Shown one piece after another: positions 34,676 to 43,610 of a DNA stretch of 64,000 nucleotides. Position 1 is the stretch's first letter. Each line of letters starts with the position of its first letter. The stretch is taken from positions 248,001 through 312,000 of the forward strand of contig JBJHCY010000005.1 in assembly GCA_050486265.1 (NCBI GenBank), given 5' to 3'. The DNA comes from SLFH01 sp050486265. GTDB taxonomy: Bacteria; Planctomycetota; Phycisphaerae; Phycisphaerales; UBA1924. Made by a program: the position numbers and the translations under genes. The notes beneath the pieces are model-generated. The model ran no database searches, had not been told where the DNA came from, and was given only the letters and a program-made list of their open reading frames with translations.

Positions 34676-35716
34676 ATGGGCGGAACCGGCGAATCGACAC
34701 GGGCGGCGGAGCTGGACTTTGCGCGGGCGGTGCTGCGTCACGAAGCCGCGGCGTTGGAGGGGCTGGCGTCGAGGCTGGACGAGCGGTTTTGCGAGGCTGT
34801 GGAGATTCTGTGCCGCTGCGCGGAGGCTGGCGGGACGGTGCTGGTGTCGGGGATCGGCAAGTCGGGGCATATCGGGGCGAAGATCTCGGCGACGCTGGCG
34901 TCGGTGGGGATCCCGTCGCACGCGGTGCACCCGACGGAGGCGGCCCACGGGGATCTGGGGCGGTTCCGGGCGACGGATGTGTGCATCTGCCTGTCGTACT
35001 CGGGGCGGACGGAGGAGGTGGTGAACCTTGCCGCGAGTTTGCGGCAGGACGGGCTGCCGATCATCGCGATTACCGGTGGCGGGAATGGGGGCGGGAATGG
35101 GGGCGAGGCGAGCGATCTGGAGCGGCTGGCGACGGTGGCGCTGCACCTCGGGGTGGTGGAGGAGGCGGGGCATCTGGACGCCCCCACCACTTCGACGACG
35201 GCGACGCTGGCGCTTGGGGATGCGTTGGCGCTCGCGGCGTCGAGGCGGAGGAACTTTACCCGGCACGATTTCGCGAAGCGGCATCCGGGCGGGTCGCTTG
35301 GGATGCAGCTCCGGCGGGTGACGGAGATCCTGCGTTTCCGGGTCGGGGAGCGGCTGAAGACGGTGGGCGAGACGATGACGGTGCGGGAGGCGCTGGAAGC
35401 CGCGGCTCCTGCGCCGGGGGAGCGTCGGCCGGGGGCGATGCTGGTGACGGGCGAGGGCGGGCGTCTGACGGGGATTTTTACCGACGCGGATCTGCGTCGG
35501 CTGGTGCGTCGCGACCCGGGGCTGCTCGATGAGGCGATGCGGGGTGTGATGACGGCGTCGCCCCGGACGCTGCCCGATACGGCGCTGGTGAAGGACGCGG
35601 TGCTGATGGTGCGGACGCACCGGCAGGACGAGATCCCGATTGTCGATGGTGAGGGGCGGCCGATCGGGCTGCTGGATGTGCAGGATCTGGTGACGCTGAA
35701 GCTGGTTGCGGACTAA
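34676..35716 (+). CDS. kdsD: Arabinose-5-phosphate isomerase (KpsF/GutQ/KdsD type)
   Basis: Converts ribulose-5-phosphate to arabinose-5-phosphate, first step of Kdo synthesis for lipopolysaccharide; 346 residues. The SIS domain is at about 45-190 (TVLVSGIGKSGHIGAKISAT, SYSGRTEEVVN, and a Thr/Ser-rich TTSTTATLALGDALA). Two CBS domains are in the C-terminal half (MTVREALEAA and VMTASPRTLPD). A Gly-rich insertion (GGGNGGGNGGEAS) sits in a loop of the SIS domain. The start at 34676 follows a G-rich stretch; no better start is apparent. It is followed after 12 bases by kdsC, so the two steps are encoded together. Confidence 0.93.
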   Translation: MGGTGESTRAAELDFARAVLRHEAAALEGLASRLDERFCEAVEILCRCAEAGGTVLVSGIGKSGHIGAKISATLASVGIPSHAVHPTEAAHGDLGRFRATDVCICLSYSGRTEEVVNLAASLRQDGLPIIAITGGGNGGGNGGEASDLERLATVALHLGVVEEAGHLDAPTTSTTATLALGDALALAASRRRNFTRHDFAKRHPGGSLGMQLRRVTEILRFRVGERLKTVGETMTVREALEAAAPAPGERRPGAMLVTGEGGRLTGIFTDADLRRLVRRDPGLLDEAMRGVMTASPRTLPDTALVKDAVLMVRTHRQDEIPIVDGEGRPIGLLDVQDLVTLKLVAD

Positions 35717-35728
35717 GAGGAGGCTGCT

Positions 35729-36247
35729 TTGGCGCGGATCGAGCCTGCGGGTGTTGAGCTGCTGGTGCTGGATGTCGACGGCGTGCTGACGGACGGGTCG
35801 ATCGTCTACGACGACGCGGGGCGGGAGCTCAAGGCGTTCAACATCCGCGACGGGTTCGGGCTGACGCTGTGGCGGCGGGCGGGGTTCGAGGCGGCGATCC
35901 TTACAGGGCGGGGCGGGGGCGCGGTGGTCAGGCGGGCGAGGGAACTCGGGATCCGCGTGATCGTCGAGGGCTCGGCGGACAAGGCGGCTGGGCTGGCGGA
36001 GGTTGCGTCGAGGTCGGGCGTTGAGCCGGGACGGATGGCGTACATGGGCGACGACTGGCCGGATCTGCCCGCGATGCGTCTTGCGGGGTATCCGATGGCG
36101 CCGGCGGACGCGGAGGAGGCGGTGCGGGGCGCGGCGGCGTTTGTGAGCGGGCGTGCCGGCGGGCGGGGGGCCGTGCGTGAGGCGGTGGAGCACTTGCTGC
36201 AGGCGAAGGGGGTGCTGGAGGGGCTGTTGGGATCTTTCACGGGGTGA
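35729..36247 (+). CDS. kdsC: 3-deoxy-D-manno-octulosonate 8-phosphate phosphatase
   Basis: HAD-superfamily phosphatase that makes Kdo from Kdo-8-phosphate, 172 residues, normal length for the family. Motif I is LDVDGVLTDG (nucleophile and acid Asp), motif II is LTGRGG, and motif III/IV are the Lys in SADKAAGL and GDDWPDLPAM. The start codon is TTG at 35729, with an excellent AGAGGAGG ribosome site six bases upstream. It lies between kdsD (12 bases before) and the LptC/LptA-like gene (31 bases after), as in classical LPS operons. Confidence 0.93.
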   Translation: MARIEPAGVELLVLDVDGVLTDGSIVYDDAGRELKAFNIRDGFGLTLWRRAGFEAAILTGRGGGAVVRRARELGIRVIVEGSADKAAGLAEVASRSGVEPGRMAYMGDDWPDLPAMRLAGYPMAPADAEEAVRGAAAFVSGRAGGRGAVREAVEHLLQAKGVLEGLLGSFTG

Positions 36248-36278
36248 GGCGCCGGCGCGTACGATGGAGGGCATGGCC

Positions 36279-39200
36279 ATGACACGCCCCGGACGCGCGG
36301 ACGCGAAGACGGTTGCGTTGATCGCTTCGGCGGTCTGCGCGTTGCTCTTTGCATCGATTTTCGGCTGGTCGCTGTTGCGGTCGGCGGGGCCTGAGGAGGT
36401 GGAGGCGGATGACCTTCCGCCGCCGCCGGATCTGCGGGATCTGGGGACGCCCCGTGCGGGCGAGGCGGGGTCGGTGCGGAGCGCCGACGGGTTGTTCATT
36501 CAGTTCACCGATCGGGACGATCCGACGCGGGTCGCGGGTGTCTTGGAGTTCGACCGACTCGACCCGCTGCGCGGCAGGAATTACGAGCTGACCAAGCCTC
36601 GGGCGTGGTTCTACCTTGAGGACGGGCGGTTTGTCTTTGTGAGCGCGCCGGCGGGGCGGATCGCGAGGAATCTTCGGGACGAGGTGGAATCGGGCCGGTT
36701 CAGAGACGGGGTCGAGCTGCGGATGTACGACCCGACGCCGGACGGTTCGAGGCCGGACCCTGAGACGGCGAGGCCGACGCTTGTGGGCACGACGCCGATC
36801 CTGGACTTTGACTTCTCGATCAGCCGCGCTTCGGCGCCGCAGCGGGTCGAGGTGATTTCCGACGAGATCGAGTTTGTGGGGCACGACGCGACGGTTGTGT
36901 TTCACGAGATCCGGCGCCGGATCGAGCACCTGCGTGTCGAGCGTGGTGAGCGGCTGGTGTACCGGCCTCGGGAGTCTGCAGAGGCGACGCCGGTTGCGCG
37001 GGCGGAGACTGCTGCGCCGTCGCCTGCGCCTGCCGCGGGGCGTGCCGCTGACGGCGAGCGTGTTGCGCGCGCCGAGCCGGGCGATCGACCGGCTTCTGAG
37101 CCGCGGGAGACCGAGCGGGCGCAGGTTGCCGAGCAGGCAGGCGGTCAGACGGGCGAGCAGCCGGCGCAGGCGCGTCAGCCCCGGCGTGCGAACTACCACA
37201 TTGTCGCCAGCGGCGATGTGCTGCTGACGCAATCGGGGCGGAAGATCTCGGGCGACCGGATGGACTTGTGGCTGCACACCATCGACGGCAAGCTGCCCGA
37301 GAACACCTTCGGACCCAGGCAGGCTTCGGCGGTGCCGCCCGACCGCACGGCGACCGCTTCAATGCCAGTGCATTCGGCGTGGACGGGTCCGGCGGCGGCG
37401 CAATTGCCGATGCTCGCGATGGCGGTGCAGGAGTCTGAATCACCGGATGCGCCTGTTACAGAAGAAACTCTCGCGGAAGAGCCCGAGACGGTCGCCGCCG
37501 AGACAGAAGCAGCCGAGCCCGAGGGCACCGTGACGATGACATGGTCCGGGCCGCTGGTGGTCAACGGGCTGGAGTCGCGTTCCGACGAACTCCGCGACGG
37601 CAATCAGCTCGCGGTTCGGTTCACGGCGACGAGCACCGGGCTTGTGCGGATGAGCGACGAGGCTTCGGGCGCGACGGCCCGCTGCTCGGAACTGTTCTAC
37701 TACGCGACGCGTCGCGAGCTGACGCTCTCGGGCGTCGGGCCCCGCGCGGTGACTTTCAACGCGCCGGGCGACGGGCGCCTGGAGACGACGCGGCTGAACG
37801 CGTACCTGCTCGACGGGCAGGCGGTGATCCCCGGCCCCGGGCTGCTGCACGCGTACGAGGAAGGCCAGAGCGCCCCGAACCCGGCCCGCCCGCAGATGAT
37901 CACCTGGACCGAGCAGGCGGAGTTCAACTTCGCGATGCTCGACGGCGAGATGACCAGCGCGATCCGCAACGCGAGGTTCATCGGCGAGGTCGAGGCTCGC
38001 GGGCGCGACGCGATCGGTTCGTCGCAGATGCTGGTGGCCCGTTTCGAGGCGGACGCGGAGCGTTCGCGGAGCCGCCTGATGCAGCTGGACATGTCCGAAC
38101 GCGTATCGCTGGAAGACATCGACCGCTCTCGGGTGACGGGCGACCGGCTCGTGATCGATTTCGAGCCGGACCCCGATCGCGAGTTCGCGTCGCGGCCCGA
38201 CCGCCTGACTGTCGCCGGAGCGGCGAGGGTGAGCCAGCCCGACGCTTCGCTTGCCGCCGAGACGATCGACGCGAGGCTCAAGCCCGAGGGCGAGGGCCGG
38301 TTCGCGCTCGACAGGCTCGTCGCGACCGAGAATGTCGAGGTCGTTCGGCGCGACGACAACTCGCGGGCGCTGGCCGACCGGCTGACGGCCGACGCGGGCA
38401 TGGACCGGATCGAGCTCGAAGGCGCGCCTGTGCGCCTGACGCGGGGCGACGCGCTGGTCGAGGGGCCGTGGGTGACATACCGGCGGGAGGCGAGGCTCGC
38501 GGAGGTGATCGGGCGTGGGCGGTTCGTGCAGCAGCCTCGGGGCTCTGGCGAGCCGGCCGCGGAGGCGACCTGGACGGAGCAGATGGTGTATGCCGGCGAC
38601 GAGGGGCTGCTCTCGTGCTTCGGCGACGCCGCGGTGGTGTACCGCACGGCGAGGCAGACGACCGAGACGCTGCAGGGCGAGCAGATCCATGTGACGCTGT
38701 CGCGGGCGGAGGGCGAGTCGCGCCAGGAAGATCCCTTCGCGTTCCGGTCGGCCGGTTCGTCGAGGCAGGTGCAGACGGTGCACGCGATCGGACGCGCGGC
38801 GACGGAGAGCGGCGGCGCGATGGCGGTGGCGCAGTCGCTGCGTGTGGCGGCCGGGCCCTTGCCGCGACCGAGGCACTGGCCGGAGAGTTCGCCGGCGTCC
38901 GCCGCCCCCGGCGCGGGGACGGGGGAGCGGGCCTCGGAGGGCCCTCCGATCGAGCGGCTGCTTCGTCTGGAGGGCCCGCAGATTTTCGCGGACAACCGGG
39001 CGGGGACGCTGCGCGTCGACGAGCCCGGGCGGCTGGTGTTTGCAGACCGGCGCGACGCGGACCAACCCGCTGGCGAGGAGCGGGACGATGTGCGGGGCAG
39101 CGCGCTGTTCACCTGGCAGGAGTCGCTGCTGATCGACCACACCTCCGGCGACGCGGTGATGACCGGCGATGTGCGGATGACGCATTTGCGTCTGGGCGAC

Positions 39201-39527
39201 AGCCTGCGGACGACGCTGGTGTGCGACCGCCTGACGGCGCGCCTGGCGATGCCCGAGTCCGCGGGTTCGGAGGCGGACCCGGAGCTCCGGTCGGTGCACG
39301 CGGAGGGCGCGGTCGAGTTCACGCGCGACGACCGCGTGCTGCAGGCCGACAGCGTGGTGTACGACCCGCACGAAGGGTTCGCGCGAGCGACGGCCGAGCC
39401 TGGGCGGCTGGTGCGGTATCTGGATCCTGAGCAGGGTGCGCCGCAGTCGGCGCGTGCGTTTGTGTGGAATCTGGTGACGGATGAGGTGCGGGTGAGTTCG
39501 CCTTCGCCGGTGACGACGCCGCGGTGA
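36279..39527 (+). CDS. Large LptC/LptA (OstA)-like periplasmic protein for LPS transport
   Basis: Membrane-anchored protein of 1082 residues. One N-terminal helix (about 12-33) is followed by periplasmic sequence. Near residue 305 an OstA/LptA-like stretch appears (IVASGDVLLTQSGRKISGDR), preceded by a long Ala/Arg/Glu-rich linker. More beta-strand segments of the same style recur to the end (RTTLVCDRLTARL, LQADSVVYDP). LptC and LptA are normally about 190 residues, so this is much larger and may combine bridge and anchor roles; inference from context and motifs. The start at 36279 is the third of three close ATGs, chosen because GGAGGG lies seven bases upstream. Third gene of the kdsD-kdsC unit. 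No lptB follows. Confidence 0.72.
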   Translation: MTRPGRADAKTVALIASAVCALLFASIFGWSLLRSAGPEEVEADDLPPPPDLRDLGTPRAGEAGSVRSADGLFIQFTDRDDPTRVAGVLEFDRLDPLRGRNYELTKPRAWFYLEDGRFVFVSAPAGRIARNLRDEVESGRFRDGVELRMYDPTPDGSRPDPETARPTLVGTTPILDFDFSISRASAPQRVEVISDEIEFVGHDATVVFHEIRRRIEHLRVERGERLVYRPRESAEATPVARAETAAPSPAPAAGRAADGERVARAEPGDRPASEPRETERAQVAEQAGGQTGEQPAQARQPRRANYHIVASGDVLLTQSGRKISGDRMDLWLHTIDGKLPENTFGPRQASAVPPDRTATASMPVHSAWTGPAAAQLPMLAMAVQESESPDAPVTEETLAEEPETVAAETEAAEPEGTVTMTWSGPLVVNGLESRSDELRDGNQLAVRFTATSTGLVRMSDEASGATARCSELFYYATRRELTLSGVGPRAVTFNAPGDGRLETTRLNAYLLDGQAVIPGPGLLHAYEEGQSAPNPARPQMITWTEQAEFNFAMLDGEMTSAIRNARFIGEVEARGRDAIGSSQMLVARFEADAERSRSRLMQLDMSERVSLEDIDRSRVTGDRLVIDFEPDPDREFASRPDRLTVAGAARVSQPDASLAAETIDARLKPEGEGRFALDRLVATENVEVVRRDDNSRALADRLTADAGMDRIELEGAPVRLTRGDALVEGPWVTYRREARLAEVIGRGRFVQQPRGSGEPAAEATWTEQMVYAGDEGLLSCFGDAAVVYRTARQTTETLQGEQIHVTLSRAEGESRQEDPFAFRSAGSSRQVQTVHAIGRAATESGGAMAVAQSLRVAAGPLPRPRHWPESSPASAAPGAGTGERASEGPPIERLLRLEGPQIFADNRAGTLRVDEPGRLVFADRRDADQPAGEERDDVRGSALFTWQESLLIDHTSGDAVMTGDVRMTHLRLGDSLRTTLVCDRLTARLAMPESAGSEADPELRSVHAEGAVEFTRDDRVLQADSVVYDPHEGFARATAEPGRLVRYLDPEQGAPQSARAFVWNLVTDEVRVSSPSPVTTPR

Positions 39528-39530
39528 GGG

Positions 39531-39557
39531 CTCGCTTCGCGAGCGAGAGGGTGGAGC
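39531..39557. repeat. Short dispersed repeat GCTCGCTTCGCGAGC type, copy 2
   Basis: CTCGCTTCGCGAGCGAGAGG then GTGGAGC, four bases after the preceding stop codon; matches the copy at 28666 apart from the loop and one later base. Confidence 0.7.
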
Positions 39558-39627
39558 AGGAGGCGGGCGAGAGCTCGGGCGCGGTCCTGCATCAGTCTCG
39601 CACTTGCATAGAAATGGCGGCCGACTG

Positions 39628-40185
39628 ATGAACAAAGCCGATACAGCTCAAGTCCCGCCCGATCTCAATGATAACGACTCACGGTTTCGCTGCCCAAGCT
39701 GCCGCTATTCGATCGGCGGCGGCGACGCTCAGGCCTGCCCTGAATGCGGATTTCGATTGCGGACGGGGTACATCGGGGCGTGGGTGATTGATTCGCGGGT
39801 GGTGTTCGATCGTGCTGCGTTGTTGTTTGTGATCTACTTCGCGATCGAACTCGTAACGCTGCTTGGCTTGCTCGACATCCTGCACATCGCGGCGAGAGGG
39901 GGGGTCGCCAGTTGGGATGACCTGAAACTGGCGTTTCTCAGGTACTTCGACCTCCCTATGGCGGGCTATATGCTGCCGTACTGGGTGTGGGCCGCCGTTT
40001 GTGCATCTGCCGTTGTGTACGGGATTCGCTTGAAGTATCGAGCCCGGAGGATTGCATCTGATGGGCAGGTCGGTGAAGAGAAAGAGTTCGCCCTCGTTTG
40101 GAAAAAGCTCATCGGCCTCGGTGTGTTTGTTGTCGCCGCAAAGGTTTGTGTAATGATTTTGCACGCGGCACTTTACCCGATTTAA
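39628..40185 (+). CDS. Zinc-ribbon membrane protein, hypothetical
   Basis: Protein of 185 residues. The N-terminus carries a zinc ribbon (CPSC and CPECGF, about residues 22-43). Three hydrophobic helices follow (about 60-85, 105-130, 160-180). This layout (short zinc ribbon then membrane helices) is common in uncharacterised planctomycete proteins. The start at 39628 (MNKADT) is an ATG; an upstream in-frame TTG at 39604 lacks support. It lies in a stretch of lower GC than the neighbouring LPS and nuoC regions. Confidence 0.65.
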   Translation: MNKADTAQVPPDLNDNDSRFRCPSCRYSIGGGDAQACPECGFRLRTGYIGAWVIDSRVVFDRAALLFVIYFAIELVTLLGLLDILHIAARGGVASWDDLKLAFLRYFDLPMAGYMLPYWVWAAVCASAVVYGIRLKYRARRIASDGQVGEEKEFALVWKKLIGLGVFVVAAKVCVMILHAALYPI

Positions 40186-40270
40186 CTCATCGCAAGATCA
40201 AGTGCCAGAACAACCGGTCGAGTCGACTCCCGGATTGAACACTGACATCTAAAAACGCATCCGCCCAATC

Positions 40271-41194
40271 ATGCAGTTAACACAGTTCATCTCGTTCCTT
40301 GCGTTCCGATCGGAGCCGTCGCTGGACGCTGCCATCGGTCGCCTGAAGGCCGCGGGATACCGGGTAACCCGAAAGCGGAAGACAGGGGCGACCGAGTACG
40401 AGATCCGTGTCCCTCCGGGCGATACGGCGTGGGAAGCCGAGATCGACTCGCTGACATCGTCGTTTGCCATCAGGGCGCTCGACATCGGAGAGAGAGTCGA
40501 ATACAGCGACGAGGATTTCCGGGAAGCCGGGCTGTTCTCGTTCTACTTGAAGCCTGGAGCTTCAGTCGACATCCCGCCCGGGCCGGACTACATCCTCGGT
40601 TTGGCGGACATCGCGGATTGGGATGAATCGGCGATGTGCGGGTCGTGCGGGGCCGGAATCGCGCAGCGATCTCCGATGCGTATCCCGGCTTCGGCGTTGT
40701 CCAAGAAACGCATGATCTCCGAGACGGGCCTCGATGTCGGCGGGGATCTGATGATATCAGACCAAATCCGGCTGGCGCTACTCGACCAATTCGGCATCGA
40801 ATTGCCGTTACTGGAAATCGAACAGACCGGCCGCGGCAAACGCCGCGAGAGGTGGTGGCAGGTGCTGCCGATCATGATTCTGCCGCCCGATCGGCTCGTG
40901 TGCGTGAACATGAAGGCGATCGAGTGCCCGGAGTGCAAGGCAGATCGATGGCGGAGAGATAATCCCGAAGAGAACAGCGGTACCTATCTCCGCAAAGGGG
41001 TCTTTCAGCCAGAAGCGATCGACGCGGCGGTTTGGTCGCCCGGCTGGTCGGACGAGATCCATCGCGCCGAAGACGGCAGGTTGCTGTCAGCGCCGCAACA
41101 GAGCATCTACCTCCGTGGTGATGTGGGTCGTGCTTTCCTTGCTCTTGGTCTAAAGCAGATCAACTTGATCCCCTTGGAGTGGCGAGATGATTGA
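40271..41194 (+). CDS. Hypothetical protein with a late Cys pair
   Basis: Soluble protein of 307 residues that I do not recognise. A CGSC pair occurs near residue 124 and CPEC near 217, which together could hold a metal. The C-terminus (DVGRAFLALGLKQINLIPLE) recalls the end of several families of bacterial immunity or double-CXXCG-type proteins. No signal peptide or membrane helix. The double Cys-x-x-Cys arrangement resembles the myxococcal double-CXXCG family, but this is a weak match by eye. A repeat array starts ten bases downstream. Confidence 0.55.
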   Translation: MQLTQFISFLAFRSEPSLDAAIGRLKAAGYRVTRKRKTGATEYEIRVPPGDTAWEAEIDSLTSSFAIRALDIGERVEYSDEDFREAGLFSFYLKPGASVDIPPGPDYILGLADIADWDESAMCGSCGAGIAQRSPMRIPASALSKKRMISETGLDVGGDLMISDQIRLALLDQFGIELPLLEIEQTGRGKRRERWWQVLPIMILPPDRLVCVNMKAIECPECKADRWRRDNPEENSGTYLRKGVFQPEAIDAAVWSPGWSDEIHRAEDGRLLSAPQQSIYLRGDVGRAFLALGLKQINLIPLEWRDD

Positions 41195-41203
41195 GCAGGA
41201 GAG

Positions 41204-41412
41204 CGGAGGAGCGGTTGAACCTTTGCCACGAGTGAGGCGAAACCGAACTCGCGGTTGGTGGGAAAAAGGAGTCCGTCCTGAAGGGACGGCGGAGTTGCCG
41301 CGCATTTCCTCCGTCCCTTCGGGACGGGTTTGTTTGTGTCGCGGACCACGAGTTCAGCTCGGCTGCGCCTCGCTTCACTCGTGGCAAGGCTCGTCCGCTC
41401 CTTCGGAGCGGC
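41204..41412. repeat. Composite palindromic intergenic repeat, copy B
   Basis: The outer arms GGAGCGGTTGAACCTTTGCC (from 41208) and its imperfect inverse ending at 41401 enclose ACGAGTGAGG/CTTCACTCGT. Inside are two hairpins: CCGTCCTGAAGGGACGG and CCGTCCCTTCGGGACGG (7-bp stem, TTC loop). It shares order and sequence with copy A; its right arm is the inverse of copy A's left part. Confidence 0.85.
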
Positions 41413-41487
41413 AGCATCGCGCAGCCGCACAGCTTGCGTGCTTGATCGCCCCCCCGCGCCCGGCTCCCTGCACCCTGCGCCCTTCCC

Positions 41488-42078
41488 TTACGACGAACTT
41501 CTGTCGACGACGCGATAAGACTCGCGCTCGCCGCGGCCTCGGAGGGGGTAGTCCTTGCGGAGGGGGTGGGCGGGGTAGTCGCTCCAGGTGAGGATGCGGC
41601 GCAGGTCGGGGTGGTTCTTGAAGCGGATGCCGAACATGTCGTAGACCTCGCGCTCGGGCCACTCGGCGCCGGGCCAGACCGAGCAGGCGCTCTCGAGTTC
41701 GAGCGCGGGGTCTGGCGTGGTGCTCTCGGTGGGGATCGAGGGGTCGAGGTAGGTCTTGACCCAGAAGCGGTCGTCGCGGTCGTAGGCGACCATCATGTAC
41801 ACGACGGCGAAACGCCCGATGGTCTGCGCGGGGTAGTTCAGGTAGTCGATGCCGATGACATCGGAGAGGAAGTTGTACTTCGTGCGCTCGTCGTCGCGGA
41901 GGAACTTGAGGACCTTGTGCAGGTCGTCGGGTTCGACGATGAGCGTGGACTGGCCGCGGAACTCGGTGGCGCGGAACTTGCAATCGGGGAACGCGTCTTT
42001 GACGGCGGCGAAGGTCGGGTGGCCGATCTTCGGGGCCTTGGCGTTCTTGTCTGTGCGTTGGCGCTGCTGGTCGACCAT
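41488..42078 (-). CDS. nuoC: NADH-quinone oxidoreductase subunit C
   Basis: Peripheral-arm subunit of respiratory complex I, 196 residues. The family signature EREVYDMFGI followed by FKNHPDLRRIL, and the C-terminal DYPLRGR, are present. The start at 42078 (MVDQQRQ) has AGAGGA six bases upstream. The N-terminus is about 15 residues longer and more basic than usual. No other nuo genes adjoin it; repeat copy B lies just downstream and a hypothetical gene 64 bases upstream. Confidence 0.95.
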   Translation of the reverse strand: MVDQQRQRTDKNAKAPKIGHPTFAAVKDAFPDCKFRATEFRGQSTLIVEPDDLHKVLKFLRDDERTKYNFLSDVIGIDYLNYPAQTIGRFAVVYMMVAYDRDDRFWVKTYLDPSIPTESTTPDPALELESACSVWPGAEWPEREVYDMFGIRFKNHPDLRRILTWSDYPAHPLRKDYPLRGRGERESYRVVDRSSS

Positions 42079-42142
42079 CGTTGTTCCTCTGCTGGGGCCT
42101 CGGGGCCCTGCTTTGCTCGGGGCGGGAGTGTAGGGCCCTGCC

Positions 42143-42892
42143 TCATGGCCGCAGCTCGCCGGCGCGGAAGACCGCGAGCTGGCGGGGCAGTTGCTCTTCG
42201 AGCACCAGGACTGGTGTGAAGGCGGGGAGGGACCTGGCGGCGATCGCGTGGAGCGCTTCGGCGTCGATCTCGCCGATGTGGATCGGCGAAGGGGTGAGGG
42301 CCCCGCTGTCGACGCTCGAACGCTTGACATTGCAGAGGACCACGCCGGCGGTGCGCGGGTGGTCGCCCAGTGCGTCGAAGATTCGGTGCAGGTGGTCCTC
42401 GGCGTCGGGGAGCATCTCGGGCGTGAGCATCGAGGCGGGGTCGAGGAGCAGGCCGATGCCTTCCGGCGTCCGCTCCATGAAGTTTCGGCAGCTCTGCGCG
42501 TCGCTGAGGACATGCCTTGCGTGCGGGCGGAGGCAGAGGGTCGTGGCGCGGGCGACGAGGGTCGGGCTGAGCCGCTCGATGACCTTTTCGAAGGCGTCCC
42601 ATCCTTCGGAGGTCCATGTGCGGAAGTCTCGGGGGAAGACGCCTGCGGCTGGTGTGGCGTCTGCGGGGAGCCAGCCGCTCCAGGCGATGATTCGCTGCGG
42701 GCAGGGCGGCTCTGGCAGGGCGGGGACGGCGCCGGCGATGAGATTGACGCGGTCGGCGATGGTGGCCCAGACGCCGCGGTCGCGTCCCGGGCCTTCTAAA
42801 GGAACCACGGCGCGGTCGGACCACGAGTCGCCGGGGCCTGGGCGTTCTGGGCGTCCAACGGGCTGTGAGCGTCGCATCACGAGGAGGCGCAT
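42143..42892 (-). CDS. Hypothetical protein, possibly TIM-barrel sugar isomerase-like
   Basis: Protein of 249 residues without signal peptide. Central segments CLRPHARHVLSDAQSCRNFM, EGIGLLLDPASML and TAGVVLCNVK recall strands and helices of xylose-isomerase-like TIM barrels (sugar-phosphate isomerase/epimerase fold). The usual metal ligands are not clearly placed, so I leave function open. The ribosome site is weak; a second in-frame ATG is at 42877. It is likely transcribed with nuoC. Confidence 0.6.
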   Translation of the reverse strand: MRLLVMRRSQPVGRPERPGPGDSWSDRAVVPLEGPGRDRGVWATIADRVNLIAGAVPALPEPPCPQRIIAWSGWLPADATPAAGVFPRDFRTWTSEGWDAFEKVIERLSPTLVARATTLCLRPHARHVLSDAQSCRNFMERTPEGIGLLLDPASMLTPEMLPDAEDHLHRIFDALGDHPRTAGVVLCNVKRSSVDSGALTPSPIHIGEIDAEALHAIAARSLPAFTPVLVLEEQLPRQLAVFRAGELRP

Positions 42893-43094
42893 GGTCCGAG
42901 CCTATCCGGTCTGGAGTGCCGGGGCACGCGGGCCGGCGTATGGCTGGGGCAGGATCGCGCAGACTGTGCGCCCTTGGGCCGGAGACCCGATCCGGGCTTT
43001 CCCCGATCCCTCGGAGGCCCGCCGGTCGAAGGTGAGAGCCCCGCGGCGGGTGTTCTCCGCGGTGAAGCGCAACAACAAGGAAGGCGTTGCATCC

Positions 43095-43367
43095 ATGTCT
43101 GTCCAACGGTCGTTTCTGGCCGCACAGGCTTCGGCGGAGCCGAATCCTTCCACTCCCATAGGCCCGATGACCCGGGAGCAGGTCGTCGAGCAGATCATCT
43201 TCAGGAACCCGACGGCGACCCCCGAGTTTTTGGGGTCGTTCGAGGATGAGGCGTTGCGGGTGTACCTGCAGCGGCTGGACGCGGCTTCGGAGCCGCGGGG
43301 GCGTCGGGCGGTCTGGGTGCGACGGGGATCGTCTTGTGCGATCCATACCGCGAGGCGTCGGCGGTAG
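43095..43367 (+). CDS. Small conserved hypothetical protein
   Basis: 90 residues. The core TREQVVEQIIFRNPTATPEF and the following LRVYLQRLDAA form a compact helical unit, then a basic tail (EPRGRRAVWVRRG). Proteins with this pattern are, as I recall, frequent in planctomycetes. No function known. AAGGAAGG lies about 12 bases before the ATG, farther than ideal. Confidence 0.55.
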   Translation: MSVQRSFLAAQASAEPNPSTPIGPMTREQVVEQIIFRNPTATPEFLGSFEDEALRVYLQRLDAASEPRGRRAVWVRRGSSCAIHTARRRR

Positions 43368-43610
43368 CGTCGGGCGGGGTTGGGGTCCGAAAATCAGTTC
43401 GATGGCGTTCCCGGACTCATGACGGGTGTCGGGGCGGACGATGTAACTGCGGCTCGTGTCGCGGGCTTCAAGGCGGGCGGATCGACCGCCCGATAAGAAG
43501 CTGGCGGCCCGAGGCGTCGCCGGAGGCGGAGCCGTTTCCGGCCGGACCTGTCTGCCGCCGTCGCGTGGAGCGTCGGCGGCGTCGGACCCCGACGATCCCG
43601 GAGCGCCGCA
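43368..43610. other. Intergenic stretch with a hairpin
   Basis: No supportable ORF. GGGCGG-ATCGA-CCGCCC near 43475-43491 forms a 6-bp hairpin and may be a weak terminator for the small gene or a leader element of the next one. Confidence 0.4.

Noticed and set aside
37440..39635. Long minus-strand frames opposite the LptC/LptA-like gene
   Set aside because: Arg/Ser-rich mirror translations; the plus-strand gene has a leader helix, ribosome site and operon context.
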